Shown here piece after piece: positions 1 to 5,800 of a DNA stretch of 5,800 nt. The notes below the pieces were generated by a model, which did not search any database, was not told the DNA's origin, and saw nothing but the letters and a program-made list of their open reading frames with translations. A program made the position numbers and the translations under genes. How positions within the stretch are numbered: the first letter of the stretch is position 1; each line of letters opens with the position of its first letter. Where the stretch lies: contig JAOZRF010000202.1 of assembly GCA_029940245.1 (NCBI GenBank), forward strand, positions 1-5,800, given 5' to 3'. The DNA comes from Desulfobacula sp. GTDB lineage: Bacteria > Desulfobacterota > Desulfobacteria > Desulfobacterales > Desulfobacteraceae.

Positions 1-30
1 AATTCTTTCTGGGTTTATAAAATTCGCGAT

Positions 31-801
31 ATGCCTGGTTTCAATACAGATGCCATATTACTCAGAAAAATTGAATATGGTGACCATGATTTTATCATCA
101 GTTTTTTAACCAAATCCCAGGGGAAAATATCAGTAATTGCTAAAAATGCAAAAAAGAGCATTAAACGGTTTTCCGGTGCCCTGGATCTTTTTTCTGTCAA
201 TCATATCCAGTGTACCTTCCCCAAAAAAAAGAAGGACGGTCTGACCATATTGTCCCAGGCAGATCTTGAAAACGGATTTGCAAATATTCGGTATGATGTA
301 TTTAAAACCGCGTATGCAAGTTATTGGGCAGAACTGATGCATTTCTGGCTGGAGGAAAATAAACAACAGGCAGATTTATATCATCTGCTGTTATTTTCCC
401 TTGATGCATTAAATAATGGCGTTCTGTCCAAAGAAGTACTCAGCCTTTTTTTCCAGATCCGGTTTATGGCGATCTCTGGATTTTCCCCTAATATTGAAAA
501 TTGTGGTAATTGTATAACAGCTCTTGATGATATAGAACAAAAAAAAGTCTGGTTTGACTTTACCGAAGGTCGAATCATTTGTCAAAATTGCATTAAAAAA
601 AGATCAAATTATGGTCTGGCTATTTCAAAGGGGACCCTAAAGCAGATTAACTGGATAAGCACCAGTGATACAAGCCGCGCCGACAGAATAAAATTTTCAA
701 GCATTGCCATAAAAGAAGGGGAAATGCTTGTGGAAGCCTTTATCCCTTTTTATATTGGAAGGGATTTTAAAAGTCTGAAATTTCTTAACCGGGTAAGATA
801 G
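31..801 (+). CDS. recO: DNA repair protein RecO
   Basis: This is a 256-residue RecO, the recombination mediator that works with RecR to load RecA onto SSB-coated single-stranded DNA in the RecF pathway and that anneals complementary strands. The N-terminus (TDAILLRKIEYGDHD, residues 6-20) is the typical start of the OB-fold domain, followed by the helical domain (roughly 80-150). A zinc site is visible as two CxxC pairs, C158/C161 and C184/C187. The C-terminal IGRDFKSLKFLNRVR also fits the family, and the length is normal (about 240-260). The ATG at 31 is chosen because it gives the expected N-terminus. No clear Shine-Dalgarno precedes it, and the frame stays open to the window's left edge without another start codon, so a longer form cannot be excluded. 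The next gene starts 5 nt after the stop, implying co-transcription. Confidence 0.93.
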   Translation: MPGFNTDAILLRKIEYGDHDFIISFLTKSQGKISVIAKNAKKSIKRFSGALDLFSVNHIQCTFPKKKKDGLTILSQADLENGFANIRYDVFKTAYASYWAELMHFWLEENKQQADLYHLLLFSLDALNNGVLSKEVLSLFFQIRFMAISGFSPNIENCGNCITALDDIEQKKVWFDFTEGRIICQNCIKKRSNYGLAISKGTLKQINWISTSDTSRADRIKFSSIAIKEGEMLVEAFIPFYIGRDFKSLKFLNRVR

Positions 802-806
802 GAAAA

Positions 807-1847
807 ATGAATTTTAAAAAAAATCTTGAAAAAAATCATATCCAGGCATCTGCCCCCTGCAGGGTGGATTCAGGCGGCACTCTTGATATCAGCACAATTT
901 ATCTGCCCTTACATCACCTGTCACCAGTAAGTTTTAACATTGCCCTTGATTTAAGGACAAAGGTCAGTCTTTTGCCATGGGAAAAAGGATATGTCAAGGT
1001 CTCGTCTAAGGGGTTTGAAAGCGCTGTCTTTAAAAATGATGAGGCACCATTTAATCATCCCATGGGGCTGATGTTTGCCCTGGCAAAATATTTTGATGCC
1101 CATGGTGTTCATATCAAAATTGAATCTTCCTCACCACCCAGGAGTGCTTTAGGCGGGTCTTCTTCTGCAGCCGTGGCCATTTTATCGGCATTTTATAAAG
1201 CCCTTGACAGAAAAATAAATCCTGAGCAGATTGCCTGGCTTGCCCATTATATCGAGTCCAGTGTGGCAGGGGTTCCCTGCGGTATGCAGGATCAGCTTGC
1301 CGCAGCATTTGGCGGGGTAAATCAATGGACCTGGAAAATGGGGGACAGGTCTCCTGAATTTGAACAGAGACCTGTTTTTGAAAATGAAGCTGACATTAAG
1401 GACTTTAACGACAATATTCTTATTGCGTATTGCGGAATTCCCCATGTATCAAAAGATATTAATAAACAATGGATCGAATCTTTTGTCCGAGGTGAAACAA
1501 GGTCTATATTTAAAAAAATTATAGATTTAACAAAAGAATTTTCAAAGGCTGTAAAGAGCAGGAATTTCAGGCAGGCAGCAAAGCTTATGAACCAGGAGAC
1601 AAAATTAAGACTGCAAATGACTCCGGATGTGCTTGACAAGGCAGGCAAAAAAATGTTTGAAAAGGCTATGAATTGTGACTGCGGTGCAAGATTCACCGGT
1701 GCCGGCGGCGGTGGTTGTCTTTGGGCAATCGGAGAAGCCATGGATATCGACAAATTAAAATTTTTATGGCAAACAATACTGACACCAATTAAAACTGCAA
1801 AAATTCTGGATACAAAAATTGAAAATAAAGGCATTATGACAGGGTAA
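807..1847 (+). CDS. GHMP-family sugar kinase (HddA/galactokinase-like), substrate unknown
   Basis: This 346-residue protein carries the three hallmarks of GHMP (galacto-, homoserine, mevalonate, phosphomevalonate) kinases, which transfer the ATP gamma-phosphate to a small hydroxyl substrate. Motif 1 is [14 protein letters not shown] (15-28). Motif 2 is the ATP-binding loop [12 protein letters not shown] (111-122). Motif 3 is the glycine-rich [11 protein letters not shown] (294-304). The segment [16 protein letters not shown] (155-170) resembles the GxQDQ-AAAFGG block of D-glycero-D-manno-heptose-7-phosphate kinases; D162 is the likely catalytic base. Motif 1 lacks the GEHTD sequence of classical galactokinases, so a true galactokinase seems less likely than an HddA- or fucokinase-like enzyme. 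No signal peptide or membrane segment is seen, so it should be cytosolic. AGGA (800-803) overlaps the end of recO just ahead of the ATG, so translation is probably coupled to recO. No other sugar-pathway gene is visible nearby, and the substrate is not determinable from sequence alone. Confidence 0.85.
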   Translation: MNFKKNLEKNHIQASAPCRVDSGGTLDISTIYLPLHHLSPVSFNIALDLRTKVSLLPWEKGYVKVSSKGFESAVFKNDEAPFNHPMGLMFALAKYFDAHGVHIKIESSSPPRSALGGSSSAAVAILSAFYKALDRKINPEQIAWLAHYIESSVAGVPCGMQDQLAAAFGGVNQWTWKMGDRSPEFEQRPVFENEADIKDFNDNILIAYCGIPHVSKDINKQWIESFVRGETRSIFKKIIDLTKEFSKAVKSRNFRQAAKLMNQETKLRLQMTPDVLDKAGKKMFEKAMNCDCGARFTGAGGGGCLWAIGEAMDIDKLKFLWQTILTPIKTAKILDTKIENKGIMTG

Positions 1848-1899
1848 TATTTATTTTCAATGCTTTCATATAAATTTTTTATTGGAAAAATGGAGCAAA
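1848..1899 (+). other. Short AT-rich spacer between the kinase gene and glyQ
   Basis: This 52-bp spacer is very AT-rich and is the longest non-coding stretch between genes here. It has no GC-rich stem followed by a T run, so it does not look like an intrinsic terminator, although it includes a TTTTTT run at 1875-1880. A TATAAA-like hexamer lies at about 1869-1874, but no good -35 element sits about 17 bp upstream, so an internal promoter for glyQS is possible without being supported. The in-frame TTG at 1882 lies within it; see the glyQ entry. Confidence 0.4.
1892..1895 (+). promoter_or_regulatory. Ribosome binding site that decides the glyQ start
   Basis: GGAG lies 4 nt ahead of the ATG at 1900. 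The alternative in-frame TTG at 1882 is preceded only by a T-rich run with no purine-rich site. This favours the ATG start, although the spacing is slightly short. Confidence 0.6.
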
Positions 1900-2781
1900 A
1901 TGAATTTTCAAGATGTGATTTTAAAATTAAATAATTTCTGGGCTCAAAAAGGGTGTGTACTGATACAATCCTATGACATGGAAGTGGGTGCGGGAACATT
2001 TCACCCGGCCACACTTTTAAAGGCGCTTGGGCCTGAACCATGGAAGGTGGCTTATGTGCAGCCATCAAGACGGCCAACAGACGGACGTTACGGGGAAAAC
2101 CCGAACCGGCTTCAACATTATTATCAATACCAGGTTTTGTTAAAACCGTCTCCTTCCGATGTTCAGCAATTATACCTTGAGTCCATGAAAATACTTGGTG
2201 TAGATCCCCTTGAGCATGATATCCGTTTTGTTGAAGATGACTGGGAGTCTCCAACCCTTGGAGCTTCAGGACTTGGATGGGAAGTCTGGCTGGATGGAAT
2301 GGAGGTTACCCAGTTTACCTATTTTCAAGTCACGGGAAGCGTAGAGGTAAACCCCGTACCCGTTGAGCTGACATATGGTCTGGAACGGATCTGTATGTAT
2401 CTTCAGGGTGTGGATAATGTATTTGATCTCAAATGGAACGAAAAGGTCACTTACAGGGATGTTTATTACATGCAGGAAGTGGAGCAGTCTACCTATAATT
2501 TTGAAATTGCCGATGTGGATATGCTGTTTGATCTGTTTGAAAAATATGAGACAGAAGCCCATCGAATTATCAAAAAAGGGCTTGTTATTCCCACCTATGA
2601 ATATTGTTTGAAATGCTCCCATACCTTTAATCTTCTGGATGCCCGGGGCGCCATCAGCGTGACCCAGAGAACAGGTTATATAAAAAGAATCAGGGATATT
2701 GCGAGAGAAGCTTCCAAAGCATATATTGAACAAAGAAAAGAAATGGGGCACCCATTATTGAAAAATGGAGGGGTAAATTAA
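1900..2781 (+). CDS. glyQ: Glycyl-tRNA synthetase alpha subunit
   Basis: GlyQ is the catalytic alpha subunit of the bacterial alpha2beta2 glycyl-tRNA synthetase, a class II enzyme that activates glycine with ATP and charges tRNA-Gly in the cytosol. The 293-residue product is strongly conserved end to end. It has the N-terminal [20 protein letters not shown] (13-32), [20 protein letters not shown] (55-74) over the adenylate site and motif 2, [20 protein letters not shown] (124-143), and the motif 3-like TYGLER (158-163). VEQSTYNFE and the C-terminal [15 protein letters not shown] are also family signatures. The length is close to the usual 290-305. The ATG at 1900 gives the commonly seen MNFQDVIL start and has a nearby GGAG. 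A TTG at 1882 would add six residues (MEKWSK) and reach a start more like that of the E. coli protein, so it is not strictly excluded. glyS follows after 1 nt. Confidence 0.97.
   Translation: MNFQDVILKLNNFWAQKGCVLIQSYDMEVGAGTFHPATLLKALGPEPWKVAYVQPSRRPTDGRYGENPNRLQHYYQYQVLLKPSPSDVQQLYLESMKILGVDPLEHDIRFVEDDWESPTLGASGLGWEVWLDGMEVTQFTYFQVTGSVEVNPVPVELTYGLERICMYLQGVDNVFDLKWNEKVTYRDVYYMQEVEQSTYNFEIADVDMLFDLFEKYETEAHRIIKKGLVIPTYEYCLKCSHTFNLLDARGAISVTQRTGYIKRIRDIAREASKAYIEQRKEMGHPLLKNGGVN
2767..2773 (+). promoter_or_regulatory. Strong ribosome binding site for glyS inside the end of glyQ
   Basis: GGAGGGG sits in the last codons of glyQ, 9 nt ahead of the glyS ATG at 2783. It is the most purine-rich site in the window. 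It fits efficient re-initiation, so that the two subunits are made in step. Confidence 0.75.
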
Positions 2782-2782
2782 A

Positions 2783-4858
2783 ATGAATACACTTTTAATT
2801 GAAATTGGCACAGAAGAAATCCCGGCCGGTTATATTATCCCTGCTCTGGATGCTTTTAAAGAAAATATCCTTTTGGCTTTGGACAATTTCAGAATTGGCC
2901 ACGGCAATGCCAGGACTTATGGAACTCCCCGACGTCTTGCATTGATGGTGGAAGATGTGGCAGATCTTCAGAATGAAAAAACCTCAACCATTACAGGACC
3001 CCCTGAAAGGGTTGGATTTGATGAAAATGGAAAACCGACCATTGCCGCAGAAAAATTTGCCGATAAAGCCGGTATTTCACTTGATCAGATCAAAGTTCAG
3101 GACACACCAAAGGGTCGTTATCTCACGGCGGTTGTCGGAGAAAAATGTGAAACCTGTTTTGTAATCCTTGAAAGCATTCTTGCAAAACAGATTTTATCCC
3201 TTCCTTTTCCAAAAAGCATGCGGTGGGGAGATCTTCCCATTAGTTTTGCCCGGCCCATTATTTCTTTGGTTGGACTTCTTGGGGAGAAAAAGCTTGATTT
3301 TAAAGTAGGCCATATTAAATCTTCTTCTTATGTTTTCGGGCATCCCTTTATGCAACCGGGCAAATATAGCGTTAAATCGGCAGATACCTATATTAAGGTG
3401 ATTGAAACGGCCGGTGTTATTCCGGATATCAAGAAAAGAAAGGCTGCCCTGACAAAAGCCATACACGCCTGTGCAAAAGAACATGGTGCAAGGATTCTTG
3501 AAGATGATGAACTGATCAATCTTGTGACAAACCTTGTGGAATCTCCATTTCCTGTTGTGGGCACCTTTGATGATAAATTTCTTGAAGTTCCGGACGAGGT
3601 TTTGATCACAGCCATGAGAGAACATCAGAAATATTTTGCTTTGATAGATGAAAACAATAATCTAAAACCTTTGTTCATTGCCGTTAACAACACAAGGGCA
3701 AAAGATATGCGGCTTGTGACACGGGGACATGAAAAAGTGTTACGTGCAAGACTCTCCGATGCAAAATTTTTCTTTGAAGTGGATTGTAAGTCCTCTTTGG
3801 ATGAATTTACCCAAAAGCTTAAAAATGTAACCTTTCAGGAGAAACTGGGATCAGTCTATGATAAAACCCTGCGCATCAAAGAATTTGTTGAATATCTTGC
3901 CCGGGAATCATCATACAAAGATAAAGAAAATTTGACAAAGGATGTTGCAAGGGCTGCACAAATCTGCAAGGCTGACCTTGTCAGTCAGGTGGTCATTGAA
4001 TTTACAAAACTTCAAGGCGTTATCGGAAGGGTCTATGCACTGAAAGCCGGTGAAAAAAAAGATATTGCCCTTGCCGTTGAACAGCACTACAGGCCGGTTT
4101 ATTCCCGTGGCCGGTTGCCTGAAAATCCCACGGCCTGCCTTCTGGCAATTGCAGACAAGATGGATACCATTTGCGGATGTTTTTCAGTTGATCTGATTCC
4201 CACGGGCGGAGCAGACCCTTATGCACTGAGACGGCAGGGGATAGGTATTCTGCTGATCATGATGGAAGAAAACATGGAAGTTTCTTTAACTTCTATGATT
4301 GATAAAGGTCTTGAGGCCTATATGGACATGGAAAGCGACAAACGGAAAACAGCCCTGGAAATAAAGCAATTTCTTCAAAACAGAATGGTCAATATCCTGA
4401 CGGACAAAGGATTTTCAAAAGAAGCGGTTAATTCCGTGCTCTGGGCCTCCTTTGAAAATGTTCCGGATGTTGTTTTAAGGGTTAAGGCCATGGATTCTTT
4501 AAGAAGAGAGCCGGATTTTGAACCCCTTTCCATTACGTTTAAACGGGTTGAAAATATTCTTAAAAAAACAAAGGATTCAGGAGGGGTGGCTGTGGATGAA
4601 AGTCTTTTTGAAGATCCATCGGAAAAAGGATTGTTCGCTGCTGTCACAGAAGTGGGTCTTTTAGCTGGTGATCTGATTCAAAAAGGAAATTATGAGTCAG
4701 CTTTATCGCATATTGCCGGTTTAAGGCCAGTTGTGGATACTTTTTTTGATGATGTCATGGTGATGGCGGAAGATACAAAATTAAGACAGAACAGGCTTGC
4801 TTTGTTATCTTCTGTGTCGGCATTGTTTAAAAATATTGCAGATTTTTCTAGGATTTAA
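2783..4858 (+). CDS. glyS: Glycyl-tRNA synthetase beta subunit
   Basis: GlyS is the beta subunit of the heterotetrameric glycyl-tRNA synthetase and is needed for tRNA-Gly recognition; it works only in complex with GlyQ. At 691 residues it matches the family's normal size (about 690). Recognisable blocks in order are the N-terminal LLIEIGTEEIPAG (4-16), ARTYGTPRRLAL (43-54), SMRWGD (145-150), MREHQKYFAL (278-287) with FIAVNNT (298-304), and the HD-like central region KADLVSQVVIEFTKLQGVIGR (about 396-416). These are followed by NPTACLLAIADKMDT (448-462), IPTGGADPYALRRQGIGIL (472-490), and a C-terminal DALR-type anticodon-binding domain ending in RPVVDTFFDDVMVMAED (648-664). No frameshift or missing block is seen. 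The start is clear: it begins 1 nt after glyQ with a strong upstream Shine-Dalgarno and the expected N-terminus. The next gene begins 27 nt after its stop with no terminator between. Confidence 0.97.
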   Translation: MNTLLIEIGTEEIPAGYIIPALDAFKENILLALDNFRIGHGNARTYGTPRRLALMVEDVADLQNEKTSTITGPPERVGFDENGKPTIAAEKFADKAGISLDQIKVQDTPKGRYLTAVVGEKCETCFVILESILAKQILSLPFPKSMRWGDLPISFARPIISLVGLLGEKKLDFKVGHIKSSSYVFGHPFMQPGKYSVKSADTYIKVIETAGVIPDIKKRKAALTKAIHACAKEHGARILEDDELINLVTNLVESPFPVVGTFDDKFLEVPDEVLITAMREHQKYFALIDENNNLKPLFIAVNNTRAKDMRLVTRGHEKVLRARLSDAKFFFEVDCKSSLDEFTQKLKNVTFQEKLGSVYDKTLRIKEFVEYLARESSYKDKENLTKDVARAAQICKADLVSQVVIEFTKLQGVIGRVYALKAGEKKDIALAVEQHYRPVYSRGRLPENPTACLLAIADKMDTICGCFSVDLIPTGGADPYALRRQGIGILLIMMEENMEVSLTSMIDKGLEAYMDMESDKRKTALEIKQFLQNRMVNILTDKGFSKEAVNSVLWASFENVPDVVLRVKAMDSLRREPDFEPLSITFKRVENILKKTKDSGGVAVDESLFEDPSEKGLFAAVTEVGLLAGDLIQKGNYESALSHIAGLRPVVDTFFDDVMVMAEDTKLRQNRLALLSSVSALFKNIADFSRI

Positions 4859-4885
4859 AATTATAAGGGTTAGGAGAAAAAATTT

Positions 4886-5143
4886 ATGGCAGGATATGAT
4901 CCTGAAAAGGATAAAAAAATAAAAGAGTGGAAAAATGAGGAAACAGGACTTCTTATTTCAATTCATCAATATGGAGAAGGTGAGCCGAAAGTTCAGTTCG
5001 GCCCCAGGATTCTAAAAAAAAAAGATGGTACGGACAGGGCACCTTCAAAAGCAGGCAGGCTTTCCATTGAAGACATTATGTGGATATACGATATTATTGA
5101 TGAGGTAAAGGATGATTTATCCGACATGGTCGGACCTGGATAA
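4886..5143 (+). CDS. Small charged hypothetical protein, 85 residues
   Basis: I do not recognise this protein with confidence. The gene is well supported: AGGAG at 4872-4876 lies 9 nt ahead of the ATG, it is co-directional with its neighbours, and it overlaps the next gene in a coupling-like arrangement. The product is highly charged and has no signal peptide, membrane span or cysteine. Residues 1-20 are lysine/glutamate-rich. LLISIHQY (22-29) and PKVQFGPRIL (34-43) look like beta strands. A basic loop KKKDGTDRAPSKAGR (44-58) follows, then an amphipathic acidic helix from LSIEDIMWIYDIIDEVKDDL (59-78). The strand-strand-basic loop-LSxED-helix order is loosely like the PC4/YdbC single-stranded DNA-binding fold, but this is only an impression. 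Its place beside glyS may reflect shared translation demand, or a link to the downstream phosphorylase-like gene. An A10 run lies in the coding region. Confidence 0.8.
   Translation: MAGYDPEKDKKIKEWKNEETGLLISIHQYGEGEPKVQFGPRILKKKDGTDRAPSKAGRLSIEDIMWIYDIIDEVKDDLSDMVGPG
5014..5023 (+). repeat. A10 homopolymer inside the small hypothetical gene
   Basis: Ten consecutive A bases encode the end of a leucine codon, the three lysines K44-K46, and are followed by GAT. Runs of this length are known sites of polymerase slippage in bacteria; whether slippage happens here is unknown. Confidence 0.9.
5102..5105 (+). promoter_or_regulatory. Ribosome binding site that decides the phosphorylase-like gene's start
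   Basis: GAGG lies 6 nt ahead of the ATG at 5112, inside the 3' end of the preceding gene. An in-frame TAA at 5106-5108 blocks any start further upstream, so 5112 is the longest possible start in this frame. Confidence 0.7.
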
Positions 5144-5800
5144 TGAATCCATAGTACCTGTTCCGAGAGCAAGGAAAGGGTCCAAGACCGCTCCTGTGGC
5201 TGTAATGGTAAGCTGCGGGTCGGATCTTAAAATCATACAATCAAATATTCTTGAGCCCAGGGTTTCCACTTTTTTTACAAGCACCCTTGTGAGCCTTGAG
5301 GGATGTCATAATAGTGCTTGTATTGTAGGACCCTTTATCGGTGCTCCCTATGCTGCAATGCTTCTGGAGTCGTTAATTGCAAAAGGAGTCGATAAAATTA
5401 TTATTCTGGGATGGTGCGGGGCTGTGACAGATCAATTAAACGTAGGAGATATCATTCTTCCGGTTAAAGCCATTGTGGATGAAGGCACTTCTGTAAATTA
5501 CAGTATTCTGGATAAAGAAATTCCTTTTTCAGAACCTGATTTAAATTTAACAGATCAATTGTCAGAGCACTTGGCATCCTTAGGGATTGGTTTTCAAAAA
5601 AAGACCATCTGGACCACGGATGCCATTTACAGGGAGACAAAAAAAAAAATTGCTTATTTCAGAGACCTTGGCGCGCATGCCGTTGAAATGGAATGTTCAG
5701 CTCTTTTTTCCGTTGCTCAATATCGAAGGGTAAGCATTGCAGCCGCCCTTGTGGTGTCTGACAGTGTGGCATCAAACGACTGGGACCCGGGAGTCAGGAT
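5112..5800 (+). CDS. PNP/UDP-family nucleoside phosphorylase-like protein, 3' end outside window
   Basis: This frame is open from the ATG at 5112 to the right edge (229 codons, no stop seen), so it is partial at the C-terminus. It belongs to the nucleoside phosphorylase/hydrolase superfamily (Pfam PNP_UDP_1), which cleaves the N-glycosidic bond of nucleosides. Supporting motifs are CIVGPFIGAPYAAMLLE (70-86), IILGWCGAV (97-105) with VGDIILP (111-117), EGTSVNY (124-130), WTTDAIYRET (167-176), and VEMECSALFSVA (191-202). VVSD (214-217) places D217 23 residues after E194, the same spacing as E181 and D204 in E. coli PNP, which suggests a purine base. The residues matching the phosphate ligands R87 and S90 of E. 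coli PNP appear to be I98 and W101, so phosphorolysis is uncertain. The start overlaps the previous gene by 32 nt. A shorter start at GTG 5196 or ATG 5205 is possible but has no well-placed Shine-Dalgarno. An A11 run lies at 5639-5649. Confidence 0.88.
   Translation, partial: MIYPTWSDLDNESIVPVPRARKGSKTAPVAVMVSCGSDLKIIQSNILEPRVSTFFTSTLVSLEGCHNSACIVGPFIGAPYAAMLLESLIAKGVDKIIILGWCGAVTDQLNVGDIILPVKAIVDEGTSVNYSILDKEIPFSEPDLNLTDQLSEHLASLGIGFQKKTIWTTDAIYRETKKKIAYFRDLGAHAVEMECSALFSVAQYRRVSIAAALVVSDSVASNDWDPGVR
5639..5649 (+). repeat. A11 homopolymer inside the phosphorylase-like gene
   Basis: Eleven consecutive A bases cover the last base of the T176 codon, three AAA lysine codons (177-179) and the first base of the I180 codon. 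It is the longest single-base run in the window. It lies between the WTTDAIYRET and EMEC motifs, so a slipped read would remove the base-binding half of the protein. Confidence 0.9.

Noticed and set aside
1871..1880. T run in the spacer before glyQ as an intrinsic terminator
   Set aside because: No stable GC-containing hairpin precedes it; the region is simply AT-rich.
1322..2254. Long minus-strand open frame (about 310 codons) across the end of the kinase gene and the start of glyQ
   Set aside because: It lies opposite two strongly supported conserved genes, crosses their boundary, and its translation shows no recognisable domain; it is a shadow frame.
2266..2751. Minus-strand open frame opposite glyQ
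   Set aside because: It mirrors highly conserved glyQ codons and resembles no known protein.
3194..3625. Minus-strand open frame opposite glyS
   Set aside because: It is a shadow of the conserved glyS frame with no family signature.
5014..5143. Programmed frameshift at A10 fusing the small protein to the phosphorylase-like protein
   Set aside because: The phosphorylase frame has a TAA at 5106-5108 just before its ATG, so a shifted ribosome would stop and no fusion could form.
5143..5154. ATG at 5143 as the start of the phosphorylase-like gene
   Set aside because: It is in another frame and hits TAG after three codons; the conserved frame instead extends back to the ATG at 5112.

Overview
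The window reads as one dense, co-directional plus-strand gene cluster. It contains recO, a GHMP-family sugar kinase, glyQ, glyS, a small hypothetical gene, and the 5' part of a nucleoside phosphorylase-like gene that runs off the right edge. Gaps are very short: 5 nt, 52 nt, 1 nt, 27 nt, then a 32-nt overlap. I see no convincing terminator, tRNA, rRNA, CRISPR array or mobile element, and no non-coding stretch longer than about 50 bp. The cluster is best read as a single transcription unit, or most of one, whose promoter lies upstream of the window.

The DNA is AT-leaning with Shine-Dalgarno sites of the AGGAG type. Glycyl-tRNA synthetase is the two-subunit bacterial kind. The GHMP kinase and the phosphorylase (with WTTDA-YRET and EMEC motifs) resemble types I associate with anaerobic Desulfobacteraceae-like Desulfobacterota. 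This taxonomic guess is recalled family flavour rather than a computed placement, so it should be treated as tentative.

Layout: 31-801 RecO, a recombination mediator with a four-cysteine zinc site; 807-1847 HddA/galactokinase-like GHMP sugar kinase of unknown substrate; 1900-2781 glycyl-tRNA synthetase alpha; 2783-4858 glycyl-tRNA synthetase beta; 4886-5143 an 85-residue charged protein of unknown function; 5112-5800+ a PNP/UDP-family protein, incomplete at its C-terminus.

GlyQ and GlyS together form the alpha2beta2 enzyme that charges tRNA-Gly, and they are almost butted together with a strong internal RBS. recO next to glyQS is a known arrangement (era-recO-glyQ-glyS in Bacillus subtilis). 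Here a sugar kinase sits between them. The least ordinary part is the right end. The small unknown gene is translationally overlapped with a phosphorylase homologue whose purine-site residues are kept but whose usual phosphate-binding residues appear replaced. Both of these genes carry long A homopolymers. No spectacular new system is evident; these are moderate-interest leads.
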